A stretch of DNA of 64,000 bases, from positions 496,001 through 560,000 of the forward strand of contig NC_008347.1 of NCBI RefSeq assembly GCF_000014745.1. Direction: 5' to 3'. Of this stretch, positions 54,133-63,310 are shown piece after piece (position 1 is the first letter of the stretch; each line of letters opens with the position of its first letter). The notes under the pieces are model-generated. The model saw only the letters and a list, made by a program, of their open reading frames with translations, ran no database searches and was not told the origin of the DNA. The position numbers were made by a program, and so were the translations under genes. This stretch comes from Maricaulis maris MCS10. GTDB taxonomy: Bacteria > Pseudomonadota > Alphaproteobacteria > Caulobacterales > Maricaulaceae.

Positions 54133-54282
54133 CGTGATTCCCCCCTTGGAATTGGCGTGAGGGCACGGTGATCCGTAACCTCTATTAAATTAGGTTAACG
54201 GAAACAGGCTGTATCGTTAAGAAATAATCGCTCCCTGATGTCGCTTTCAACTCTCAGGGGAATTCCTTGTCCCGGTTTCAAC

Positions 54283-55551
54283 TCAAGGCGTTACGCTCGC
54301 GCCCATCATGAACATCATCATGTAGCCGGTCATCATCGCGGCCCAGGTGCCGACGATGTATCCGACCACCGCCAGCAGAACGCCAACCGGTGCCAGCGAG
54401 GGGTGGAAAGCGGCTGCCACGACCGGCGCCGAGGCGGCGCCGCCGATATTGGCTTTCGAGCCGACGGCGATGAAGAAGGTTGGCGCCTTGATCAGCCAGG
54501 CCACGAGCAGCAGCAAGGCGACGTGGAAGGCCATCCAGATCAGGCCGATCACAAAGAATTCGGTGTTCCGGAAGATGGCGGTGATGTCCATGCGCATGCC
54601 GATCGTCGCGACCAGCACGTAGATGAAAACCGAGCCGACCTTCATCGACCCGGCGCCGGACAATTGCCGGGCCTTGGTGAAGGACAGGGCGACACCGATG
54701 ATGGTGGCGGACAGCATCAGCCAGAAAAAGCCTGACCCCAGACCCAGCTCCGCCAGGCCCGGCGCATTGGCGCTGATCCAGGGGCCCATGAAGTCGGCAA
54801 CGATATGGGACAAGCCCATCGCGCCGAGACCGAAGCCGAGAATGATCATCAGATCCTTCAGCTCGGGAATCCGCGCATTGGCCTGTTCGAAACTCTCCGC
54901 CTTCGCCCGCAGTGCGTCGACGGCACGTGTGTCGGCATTGAGCGCCTTGTCGATCCGTTTGGCATTGGCCACGCCGAGCAGAAGGAAGGCCATCCAGATA
55001 TTGGCGACGATGATGTCAACCGCGATCCAGGCCGAGTAGACCTCGCCGCCGACGCCGAAGAATTCATACATCGCGGCCTGGTTGGCGCCGCCGCCGATCC
55101 AGGTCCCGGCGACGGTTGCCATGCCACGCCACACGGCATCCGGGCCGGTCACGCCGATGGCTTCGGGGAAGAGGTAGCCGGCGACCAGCAGGGCGACGGG
55201 ACCGCCCAGCACCACGCCGGCTGTCCCGGTGAAGAACATGATCAGCGCCTTTGGCCCGAGCCGGAAGGTGGCCGGCAGGTCGGCCGACATGGTCAGCAGC
55301 ACCAGGGCCGCCGGCAGCAGGAAGCGCGAGGCGATGAAATAGGTTCGCGACTGCTCCGGGTCGACAATGTTGAACAGGGTCAGGAGCGAGGGCAGGAAAT
55401 AGCACAACAGCAGTGGCGGAAAGATGCGGTAGAAGCCCTTGGCCAGCTTGCTGTCGAGGCTGGAGGTCCAGAACACGGCCCCCAGCAGCACGGCCAGCAG
55501 ACCCATGACAATCGCGTCATTGCTGAAAAGTGGTGCGATTTCGGCTTCCAT
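54283..55551 (-). CDS. DUF819 family membrane protein
   Basis: A 422-aa integral membrane protein with about ten helices, of the DUF819 family (YjcL-like). Landmarks are TWIGGGANQAAMYEFFGV and the late GSKANIGGAASAPVVAAAF. A transport role is presumed for the family, with no established substrate. ATG 55551 is preferred over ATG 55557 because the G-rich site GGGG lies 6 nt before it. Confidence 0.85.
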   Translation of the reverse strand: MEAEIAPLFSNDAIVMGLLAVLLGAVFWTSSLDSKLAKGFYRIFPPLLLCYFLPSLLTLFNIVDPEQSRTYFIASRFLLPAALVLLTMSADLPATFRLGPKALIMFFTGTAGVVLGGPVALLVAGYLFPEAIGVTGPDAVWRGMATVAGTWIGGGANQAAMYEFFGVGGEVYSAWIAVDIIVANIWMAFLLLGVANAKRIDKALNADTRAVDALRAKAESFEQANARIPELKDLMIILGFGLGAMGLSHIVADFMGPWISANAPGLAELGLGSGFFWLMLSATIIGVALSFTKARQLSGAGSMKVGSVFIYVLVATIGMRMDITAIFRNTEFFVIGLIWMAFHVALLLLVAWLIKAPTFFIAVGSKANIGGAASAPVVAAAFHPSLAPVGVLLAVVGYIVGTWAAMMTGYMMMFMMGASVTP

Positions 55552-55624
55552 CGTCATCCCCCGGAATAAGTTTTCGGGGCGGATAGGACGGGTTTTGCCA
55601 GGGCTTTGCAAGGCGCCAGATGCA

Positions 55625-55654
55625 AAACGGCCCGACGTTGCCGCCGGGCCGTTT
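55625..55654 (-). terminator. Intrinsic terminator after the first M13 peptidase gene
   Basis: Stem AAACGGCCCG / CGGGCCGTTT with a 10-nt loop. On the minus strand it is followed by TTTGC. It lies 20 nt after the stop at 55674. Confidence 0.8.
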
Positions 55655-55673
55655 CATCAGTCTGTGGACTGGC

Positions 55674-57761
55674 TTACCAGATCGATACGCGATCTTCCGG
55701 TGCCAGGTAGAGTTCATGGTCCTCGGTCACGCCGAAGGCCTCGTACCAGGCGTCATTATTGCGGACGACGCCGTTGATCCGGTACTGGGCCGGGCTGTGC
55801 GGGTCGGACAGGAGCTGTGCGCGCAGGCTGTCTTCGGTCCGCACATTCCGCCAGACCTGAGCCCAGGCCATGAAGAAGCGCTGATCGCCGGTGAAGCCAT
55901 CGAGTACTTCAGCTTCGCCACCATTATCGGCCAGATACATCTGGTAGGCGCGGTGGGCCATGGAAAGACCGCCGATATCACCGATATTCTCGCCGAGCGT
56001 CAGGCGACCATCGACACTCTGGCCTTCGACCGGGGAGAAGCCGTCATACTGGGCGACGATCTGGTTGGTCAGGCCGTCGAAGTTTTCGCGGCTGGTGTCG
56101 GTCCACCAATTGCGCAGGACACCGTCGCCATCGGACTGGCTGCCCTGATCGTCGAAGCCGTGGCCCATTTCGTGGCCGATGACGGCACCGATACCGCCGA
56201 AGTTCACGGCTGCATCCGCATAAGGGTCAAAGAAGGGACCCTGCAGGATGGCCGCCGGGAAGACGATCTCGTTGGCGGTGGAGGAGTAGTAGGCATTCAC
56301 CGTTTGCGGTGACATGAACCATTCCCATTCGCGGATCGGGCTGCCGAGGCGCGAACGGCTGTCGGCGCGGAACCATTCGGCGACGCGCTGGGAGTTGCCG
56401 AACAGGTCATCGGACCGGATCTCGATCGCCGAATAATCCGGCCAGATGTCGGGATAGCCGATTTTCGGCAGGAATTTCTCCAGCTTGTCGAAGGCCTGGA
56501 CGCGGGTTTCGTCATCCATCCACTCAAGCGTCTCGATGCGCTCGCGCAAGGCCCGACGGAGATACTCGACCAGCTCTTCCATCTGCGCCTTGTGCTCGGG
56601 CGGGAAGTATTGCTCGACATAGATCTGGCCGATGGCCTGACCCAGATTGCCGTTCACATACTGGATGCCGCGACGATCGCGGGCCCGGGGTTCTTCCGTG
56701 CCGCGCAGGGTGCGGCTGTAGAAGTCGAAGGAGCGCTCGTAGAATTCCGGCGTCAGCAGGTTCTGGTTGGACGACATGTAGCGGAAGCTGAGATAGTCCT
56801 GCCAGGCTTCGACCGGGATTTCGGTGAACAGTGTGGCAAGCGACTGGATGGCGGTGTCCTGGCGGACCACGACTTCGGTCTCATTCTCGTATTCCAGGGC
56901 GGTCATGAAGGCACCCCAGGGGAAGCCCGGGGCCGAGGCGACCAGGTCATCCGTGCTCATCAGATTATAGGTCCGCACACGGTCGCGGCTTTCCGCACGG
57001 GTCCAGTGGATCTGTGCGATGCGCGTTTCCAGGTCCAGCACGCCCTGGGCGCGCTCGGCGGCATTGTCCATGCCGATCATCTCGAAGACGTCGGTCATGT
57101 AGGCGACATAGGCGTCGCGATAACCGACGAAGGTCTCGTCGTCGCGCTCATAATAGGACTTGTCCGGCAGGCCCAGACCGCTCTGGCTGACCGAGACGAT
57201 GTAGCGCTGGGGATTGCCCGGGTCACGACCGACGCCGGCGCCGAAGATCGACGCGGTACCGGGGCTGCCCATCAGGGTCGCGATGTCGTCATGCGACTGC
57301 GCTTCGGCAATGGAATTGAGCATCGGCCGGGCCGGCTCGAGACCGCGGGCCGCCAGCGTGTCGGTATCCATGTAGGAGGCGTAGAGGTCGCCGACCTGTT
57401 GCTGCAGGGTGCCGGCTTCGGCATTTGCGGCAACGGCTTCCTGGATGATGCCTTCCACCCGCTCTTCCGAGCGCAGGTAGAGCTCGGTGAAACCGCCAAA
57501 GGATGAGAAGCCCTGGGGCAATTCGGTCGAGTCGAGCCAGCCTTCATTGACGTAGCGGTTGAAGTCATCGCCCGGAGCGACGCTGTCGGAGACGTGTTCG
57601 ATCTCGACGCCCCAGCTTCCCAGGTCCGGCGAACCGGCGGGCTGGCTTGTCTCGGGCATCGCCGCTTCGGTTGTGCCAGTGTCTGTTTCCGGCGTTTCGG
57701 TGGCAGGCGAGCAGGCCGCCATCAGCGCAACGCAGGCGCTGGTCAGCAAAAGCTTTTTCAT
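55674..57761 (-). CDS. M13 family metallopeptidase lipoprotein, copy A
   Basis: Neprilysin/PepO-type zinc endopeptidase (695 aa) exported as a lipoprotein (lipobox AAC near residue 17). It has an N-terminal M13 domain, then the catalytic HEMGHGFDDQG (HExxH near 532), GENIGDIGG (third zinc ligand region) and a C-terminal VSIW. It shares its N-terminal style (MKKLLLTSACVALMAAC), architecture and ending with the next gene, so the two are a tandem duplication. It probably acts in the periplasm or outer membrane on small peptides. Confidence 0.92.
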   Translation of the reverse strand: MKKLLLTSACVALMAACSPATETPETDTGTTEAAMPETSQPAGSPDLGSWGVEIEHVSDSVAPGDDFNRYVNEGWLDSTELPQGFSSFGGFTELYLRSEERVEGIIQEAVAANAEAGTLQQQVGDLYASYMDTDTLAARGLEPARPMLNSIAEAQSHDDIATLMGSPGTASIFGAGVGRDPGNPQRYIVSVSQSGLGLPDKSYYERDDETFVGYRDAYVAYMTDVFEMIGMDNAAERAQGVLDLETRIAQIHWTRAESRDRVRTYNLMSTDDLVASAPGFPWGAFMTALEYENETEVVVRQDTAIQSLATLFTEIPVEAWQDYLSFRYMSSNQNLLTPEFYERSFDFYSRTLRGTEEPRARDRRGIQYVNGNLGQAIGQIYVEQYFPPEHKAQMEELVEYLRRALRERIETLEWMDDETRVQAFDKLEKFLPKIGYPDIWPDYSAIEIRSDDLFGNSQRVAEWFRADSRSRLGSPIREWEWFMSPQTVNAYYSSTANEIVFPAAILQGPFFDPYADAAVNFGGIGAVIGHEMGHGFDDQGSQSDGDGVLRNWWTDTSRENFDGLTNQIVAQYDGFSPVEGQSVDGRLTLGENIGDIGGLSMAHRAYQMYLADNGGEAEVLDGFTGDQRFFMAWAQVWRNVRTEDSLRAQLLSDPHSPAQYRINGVVRNNDAWYEAFGVTEDHELYLAPEDRVSIW

Positions 57762-57859
57762 GGTGTTTCCCCTCTCAGTAACAATGTTGGGCGAAACACT
57801 AGTGCGCGGGAGCCAACACGCAATACATGCAGGCCGTCTCTTACAGCCCTGTAATGAAA

Positions 57860-57885
57860 ACGGCCCGGCGTTTCCGCCGGGCCGT
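57860..57885 (-). terminator. Intrinsic terminator after the second M13 peptidase gene
   Basis: Perfect 11-bp stem ACGGCCCGGCG / CGCCGGGCCGT with a 4-nt loop, followed by TTTTC on the minus strand. The spacing resembles that of copy A. Confidence 0.85.
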
Positions 57886-57906
57886 GTCCTTTGAATGCGA
57901 CTGCGA

Positions 57907-59985
57907 CTACCAGATCGAGACGCGCTCTTCCGGCGGCAGGTAGAGGTCATTGTCCTCGGTCACGCCGAAGGCCTCGTACCAGACGTCCAGATTGCGGACC
58001 ACGCCATTGGTCCGGTATTGGGCCGGGCTGTGCGGATCGGTCGTGAGCCGGTTGCGCAGGTTTTCTTCCCGATACAGGCGGCGCCAGACCTGAGCCCAGG
58101 CGAGGAAGAAGCGCTGCTCGCCGGTGAAGCCGTCAATGACCGGGGCTTCGCCGTCGCAGCACGCATCGAGATGACGCTGATAGGCGGTGTAGGCCATCTG
58201 CAGACCACCCAGGTCGCCGATATTCTCACCCATCGTGAATTCACCATTCACGAAGCTGCCCTCGATCGGCTCATAGCCGTCATACTGAGCTTCCAGTATG
58301 TCGGCGCGCTCTTCGAAGCGCTCGTTCGTCTCAACAGTCCACCAGTCCCGGATCGAGCCATCATAGTCGAAGCGGCGACCCTGATCGTCGAAGCCGTGGC
58401 CGATTTCATGACCGATCACCGCACCGATGGCGCCGTAATTGATCGCCGCATCGGCGTTTGGATCAAAGAAAGGCGCCTGCAGGATGCCGGCCGGGAAGGT
58501 AATCTGGTTCATCAGCGGGTTGTAGGACGCGTTGACGGTCTGCGGCGGATAGGGCCAGGCGCTCCGGTCGACCGGACCGGACAGATCGGCGACCTGCTCG
58601 TTCCACTGGAACTCCGTCAGGCGAACGAGATTGCCGAACAGGTCGTCGGCCCGGACCTCAAGCGCTGAATAGTCCTGCCATTCGTCCGGATAGCCGATGC
58701 GCGGCTCGAAGGTCGACAGCTTCTGCAGGGCATTGGCGCGGGTTTCTTCATCCATCCATTCGAGGGCTGCAAGGCGACCCTCGAACGCGACGATCAGATT
58801 GGCGACCAGGGCTTCCATGGCGGTTTTGGATTCCGGCGGGAAGTGACGGTCGACATAGACCTGGCCGACAGCTTCACCCAGCTGGCCGCCGACGAGATTG
58901 ACGCCGCGGCGGTCGCGGGGACGCTGCTCTTCGATTCCGTTCAGCGTCGTGCCGAACATCGCGAAGTTGGCGGCATCGAAGGCTTCCGGCAGTGCGCCGG
59001 CATTCGAGCGGATGTAATGGAAGGTCATATAGTCCTTCCACACGTCGACAGGTGTTTCTTCGAAGATCGTACCGGCGGCCTCGATGGCGCTCGGCTGGGC
59101 GACGAGATAGGTCGCGACACCGTCAAGCCCGAGCTGTTCCATGCCGGCTTGGAAGCTCAGCTGCGGTGCCAGGGCGCTCAGCTGGTCGAGCGGCATCGGG
59201 TTGTAGATCATCTGGATGTTGCGGCTGTCGGCCTGGGTCCAGTGGCTTTCGGCAATGCGCATCTCCAGATCGAAGATCGCCTGCGCCTTGCCGGTGCCGT
59301 CCTCGATACCGGCGAGGTCAAAGATCTGGGCGATGAAGGCCAGATAGGCGTCACGGGCGCCCTGATTGTCCTCTTCCAGATAGTAGTCGCGGTCCGGCAG
59401 GCCGAGGCCGCCCTGGCCGACGAAGACGGTGTAGCGCGTCGTGTCTGCCGGGTCGGGGATGATGCCGACGCCATAGGGCGACTGGTGATGGATCGTCGCA
59501 AACAGGGCATTGATATCAGCATGGGTCTCGGCGGCAGCAATCTCGTCGAGATAAGGCTGCGCCGGAGCGAGGCCGAGCTGGTCGATGGTCGCGGTGTCCA
59601 TCCAGCTGCCATAAAGGTCGCCGACCTTCTGTTCGATCGAACCGTCGGCCGCGTCCATGGCGGCAAGTTCGAGGATGATCGCCTGGACCTGTTCTTCGGC
59701 TTCGATCGCCAGCTCGGTGAACATGCCGTAGTTCGAGCGGTCGGACGGGATCTCCGTCGTGTCCAGCCAGGTGCCATTGGCGTAGCGGTAGAAGTCGTCA
59801 CCGGCGACGTAGCTGGTGTCCATTCCGGAAATGTCAAAACCCCAATCGCCGATGGCCGCACTGGCGGTTGCGGCGGCGGGCGTCGAGGCGGCGGGCGTCT
59901 CGGTGGCGGCCGTATCGGTCGACGTGGCCGGCTGACAGGCAGCGGTGAGGGCCAGGACGGCGGTGCTCAGCAAGAGCTTTTTCAT
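57907..59985 (-). CDS. M13 family metallopeptidase lipoprotein, copy B
   Basis: Second M13 zinc endopeptidase (692 aa), a lipoprotein (LTAAC). The catalytic HEIGHGFDDQG lies near residue 525, followed by GENIGDLGG and the VSIW end. The linker after the lipid Cys is Thr/Ala-rich. It is paralogous to copy A (tandem, same strand), with its own terminator between. It lies downstream of the RND pump genes on the same strand, separated by another terminator at 60022. Confidence 0.92.
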   Translation of the reverse strand: MKKLLLSTAVLALTAACQPATSTDTAATETPAASTPAAATASAAIGDWGFDISGMDTSYVAGDDFYRYANGTWLDTTEIPSDRSNYGMFTELAIEAEEQVQAIILELAAMDAADGSIEQKVGDLYGSWMDTATIDQLGLAPAQPYLDEIAAAETHADINALFATIHHQSPYGVGIIPDPADTTRYTVFVGQGGLGLPDRDYYLEEDNQGARDAYLAFIAQIFDLAGIEDGTGKAQAIFDLEMRIAESHWTQADSRNIQMIYNPMPLDQLSALAPQLSFQAGMEQLGLDGVATYLVAQPSAIEAAGTIFEETPVDVWKDYMTFHYIRSNAGALPEAFDAANFAMFGTTLNGIEEQRPRDRRGVNLVGGQLGEAVGQVYVDRHFPPESKTAMEALVANLIVAFEGRLAALEWMDEETRANALQKLSTFEPRIGYPDEWQDYSALEVRADDLFGNLVRLTEFQWNEQVADLSGPVDRSAWPYPPQTVNASYNPLMNQITFPAGILQAPFFDPNADAAINYGAIGAVIGHEIGHGFDDQGRRFDYDGSIRDWWTVETNERFEERADILEAQYDGYEPIEGSFVNGEFTMGENIGDLGGLQMAYTAYQRHLDACCDGEAPVIDGFTGEQRFFLAWAQVWRRLYREENLRNRLTTDPHSPAQYRTNGVVRNLDVWYEAFGVTEDNDLYLPPEERVSIW

Positions 59986-60021
59986 GCGAAGATCCCCTTG
60001 TTTTCAGTCAAAGACGCAAAA

Positions 60022-60051
60022 ACGCCCCGCGCTTGATACAACGCGGGGCGT
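60022..60051 (-). terminator. Intrinsic terminator after the RND pump gene
   Basis: Stem ACGCCCCGCG / CGCGGGGCGT with a 10-nt loop, followed by TTTTTGCG on the minus strand. It is 12 nt after the RND permease stop at 60063. Confidence 0.85.
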
Positions 60052-60062
60052 CCGGGTGCCAA

Positions 60063-63000
60063 TTATTCGGCAGGTGAGTGGTCGAGATGTCCGGCCTGTT
60101 CGCCATGGGCGAAATCGGTGTCGGTATAGTGTTCGCCGAGCGATGGTTGTTTCTTGCCTGTCCACATCATCCGGAAGAAGCGGGCGATATCGACCCCTAT
60201 GGCATACATGGCCGGAACCAGCAGCAAGGTCAGGAACAGGGCGAAGATGACCGCGAAGCCCAGGGCGACGACCATCGGTTTCAGGAATTCCGCCTGGGTC
60301 GAGCGCTCGGCCATCATCGGGAAAATCCCGAGGAAGGTGGTGACCGAGGTCAGCAGGATCGGACGGAAGCGTTGCACGCCGGCATCGACCAGCGCCTGGA
60401 AGGCACCGACACCATTGGCCCGCAGCCGGTTGACGAAGTCGATCAGCACCAGGTTGTCGTTGATGACAACGCCGGCGGCCGCACCCACCCCGAAATAGGA
60501 GAACAGGGCGATCGGCATGCCGAACAGGTAGTGACCGAAAATGGCGCCGGTCAGCGAGAACGGGATGGCGATCATGATGACGATCGGCTGGAAGTAGCTG
60601 CGGAAGGCGATCGCCAGCAGCAGGTACATCGAGATCAGCGCGAAGGCGAGCAGGATCAGGACTTCCGACATGAATTCGCGTTCGCCTTCGGCCTGGCCGA
60701 TCTCGTCCCGCGAAACATGCGGGAAACGGGCCTCGAACACGCTCCAGTAATCGCTTTCAAGACTGGTGTTGATGTCACCACGGGCGGCCGGGTCGGACAG
60801 TTCGGCACTGACCGTGATCGTCCGCATGCCATTGCGGCGATTGATGCGGTTCAGGCCCGGGGCAAAGTCAGCCTCGGCAACAGTGTCGAGCGGCACCTGG
60901 CGTCCGTCAACGGTCCGGATGCGGATGTCCCGGAATGTGTCCAGCGAACGGCGTGAATCTTCATCGAGGCGGACCATGACGCGGACGTCCTGGCCTTCGC
61001 GCGGCAGGCGCTGGACTTCCACACCGTAGAAGGCCTGGCGGACCTGATTGGTCACCTCCGCGAGGGTCAGGCCGATCGCTTGCGCGTTCGGGCGCAGGCC
61101 GAGTTGCAATTCCTCGGTCGAGGTCTGCATCGAGTCGACGACATCATAGAGCGTGTCATAGCTGCGCAGCTGCTCTTTCAGATCGTCGGCCGCGGCCCGC
61201 AATTCGTCGAGATTCTGACCCGACAGGGCGAAGCGCATGGAGTTTCCGCCATCATTGATCGTCGAGTCGAGGCGGATTTCCTCGGCGTCGGGGATCGGAC
61301 CCAGGAATTCCCGGATCTGGGCCGCGACTTCCGATGTCGGCAGACCACCGGGGCGGTCAGCCGGATCGGCGAGCGTGATCCAGGCCCGGATCCGGCCATC
61401 GGTGGCCAGGGTCGAGCGGCTTTCGATCATGTCGATCTCGCCCGGGTATTCCGCGCGGTAATGGTTCAGTGCCTGGTCCTGCGCCTGGTCCAGTTGCTGG
61501 CGGACCTGCTCGGTCCGGTTCCAGGGCGTGCCTTCGGCCAGGGTGATCGAGGTCTGGATGGTCTCGTTCTCGATCTGCGGCATGAAGACCGATCCGACGC
61601 GGTTGGTCATCATCAGCGAGATGGAAACGCCGAAGATCAGGAAGAAGCCGAAAAAGGTGGCGTAGCGATTGCGGATACAGGCTTTTGCGATCGGACGGTA
61701 AACGCCGCGGGCAAAGCTGAGAAGCGTGCCGGCGATCGCTCGCTGGATCGAGATCAGCGGTCCGAAGAAGCCGGTGTTCGATTGCGGCTTCAGGTGCGAC
61801 AGGTGAGCCGGCAGGATCAGCAGGGACTCGATCAGCGAGAAGGCCAGGGCGGCGATCACGACCAGCGAGATCTGCCGGGTGAACTGGACTTCGGGCCCGC
61901 TCAACAACATCCAGGGCGAGAACATCATGATGGTGGTGATGACGGCGAAGATCACCGGCTTGGCCACCATCTGGGTGCCGACGATCGAGGCGGTCAGCCC
62001 CGGTTCGCCGCGTTCGACCCGGTCGTGGATATTCTCCCCGACCACGATGGCGTCATCGACCACGATCCCGATCACCAGCAGGAAGGCAAACAGGGACAGC
62101 ATGTTCAGCGTCACGCCGAGCATTGGCAGGATCAGGAAGGAACCACCGAAAGCGACGAAGATGCCGACCGTGACCCAGAAGGCGACAATGGGGCGCAGGA
62201 AGAGGAAGAGGACGATCAGCACCAGGATCCCGCCGAACATGGCGGAGTTGGCGATGGTCTCCATGCGCGCCGTGTACATCTCCGAATTGTCCCACCACAG
62301 CGACAGGTGGACGCCATCGGGAAGGTCGGCGGCCTTGCGGTCGATATAGTCACGAACCGCACGGGAGGTGTCGACAACATCCATGTTGGGTGAGGTCTCG
62401 ACGACCACCAGAACCATGGTCTCGCCGTTATAGGTGGCTTCAAGGTTGGCATCGGTGAAGCCATCCGTGACCCGGCCGATATCCCGCAGGCGCAGGGTGC
62501 CGCCATCAGAGGTCTGCCGGATGATGATTTGTTCGAATTCCGGTGCCGTGTCGGCAAGCTGGCGTGAGGTGATCGGGACTTCGCCCAGCTCGGTGCGGAT
62601 GGTGCCGGCCGAGGCGTTCAGCGAGCTGGCACGGACAGCGCGGACAATCTCGTCAAAGGTGAGGTCATAGCGACGCAGCGATTCCTCGGAAACCTCGATC
62701 GAGACTTCCTCATTGCGGGTCGCCCAGGTGTTGACAATGGACGCACCGGGCAGCTGGGCCACCTCGTCGCGGATCTCCCGCGCGATAGCTTGCATGTCGC
62801 GGCGTTCGGCAACGCCGTGCACGGCGAAACCGACCACCTGGTCGTTGTTGCGCCAGGGCGTCACGACCGGCCGGAAAGCGGACTGGGGCAGGTTGTTGAC
62901 CGAGTCGACTTCCAGTTTGACGGAGTCGATGAACTCGCCGACATCGACCGAGCGCTTGCCCTCGATATTGACAAAGCCGCCCCCCTCACGTGCGGTCGAT

Positions 63001-63281
63001 GTGATGGTTTCGATGCCATCCATGTCCGCCAGGGCTTCTTCGATCCGGACGATGATCTGCTCTTCGATCTCCTGCGGAGACGCGCCCGGCCAGGCCACCG
63101 ACACCGTGGCGCCGTTGAAGGCTGCTGTCGGGAAGACCTCCCGGTTCAGCGAGTTGTAGCCAAGGTAGCCGCCGAGAACGGCGATGATCATGATCAGGTT
63201 GGCGGCGACGGAGTTGCGCGCCCACCAGCCGACAATACCGCCCCGCGGGGCTTCTTCATGAGTGGTGTTCGGATCGGTCAT
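60063..63281 (-). CDS. RND efflux permease (AcrB/HAE1-type)
   Basis: A 1072-aa inner-membrane proton-driven exporter. There is one helix near 28-48, a large periplasmic domain, 11 further helices and a second periplasmic domain. The proton-relay Asp pair is in GIVVDDAIVVGENI (about residues 405-415). FMPQIENETIQTSITLAEGT and SVTTFLGIFPMMAERSTQAE are typical of HAE1-like pumps. The substrate is unknown. The adaptor gene lies directly upstream. Confidence 0.93.
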   Translation of the reverse strand: MTDPNTTHEEAPRGGIVGWWARNSVAANLIMIIAVLGGYLGYNSLNREVFPTAAFNGATVSVAWPGASPQEIEEQIIVRIEEALADMDGIETITSTAREGGGFVNIEGKRSVDVGEFIDSVKLEVDSVNNLPQSAFRPVVTPWRNNDQVVGFAVHGVAERRDMQAIAREIRDEVAQLPGASIVNTWATRNEEVSIEVSEESLRRYDLTFDEIVRAVRASSLNASAGTIRTELGEVPITSRQLADTAPEFEQIIIRQTSDGGTLRLRDIGRVTDGFTDANLEATYNGETMVLVVVETSPNMDVVDTSRAVRDYIDRKAADLPDGVHLSLWWDNSEMYTARMETIANSAMFGGILVLIVLFLFLRPIVAFWVTVGIFVAFGGSFLILPMLGVTLNMLSLFAFLLVIGIVVDDAIVVGENIHDRVERGEPGLTASIVGTQMVAKPVIFAVITTIMMFSPWMLLSGPEVQFTRQISLVVIAALAFSLIESLLILPAHLSHLKPQSNTGFFGPLISIQRAIAGTLLSFARGVYRPIAKACIRNRYATFFGFFLIFGVSISLMMTNRVGSVFMPQIENETIQTSITLAEGTPWNRTEQVRQQLDQAQDQALNHYRAEYPGEIDMIESRSTLATDGRIRAWITLADPADRPGGLPTSEVAAQIREFLGPIPDAEEIRLDSTINDGGNSMRFALSGQNLDELRAAADDLKEQLRSYDTLYDVVDSMQTSTEELQLGLRPNAQAIGLTLAEVTNQVRQAFYGVEVQRLPREGQDVRVMVRLDEDSRRSLDTFRDIRIRTVDGRQVPLDTVAEADFAPGLNRINRRNGMRTITVSAELSDPAARGDINTSLESDYWSVFEARFPHVSRDEIGQAEGEREFMSEVLILLAFALISMYLLLAIAFRSYFQPIVIMIAIPFSLTGAIFGHYLFGMPIALFSYFGVGAAAGVVINDNLVLIDFVNRLRANGVGAFQALVDAGVQRFRPILLTSVTTFLGIFPMMAERSTQAEFLKPMVVALGFAVIFALFLTLLLVPAMYAIGVDIARFFRMMWTGKKQPSLGEHYTDTDFAHGEQAGHLDHSPAE

Positions 63282-63310
63282 TGCCGTTTTCCTTCCTCGC
63301 AGCTGAACGC

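Noticed and set aside
54185-54198. TTAA-N6-TTAA element upstream of the secreted repeat protein
   Set aside because: Spacer is 6, not 7, nt, so it does not meet the CtrA spacing.
61080-62393. Long plus-strand ORF opposite the RND permease
   Set aside because: Antisense shadow with composition artefacts (runs of acidic and Gln residues).
60063-63281. Possible heavy-metal (CusA) RND
   Set aside because: The proton-relay and periplasmic blocks look HAE1-like. No CusA-specific Met pairs are evident by eye.
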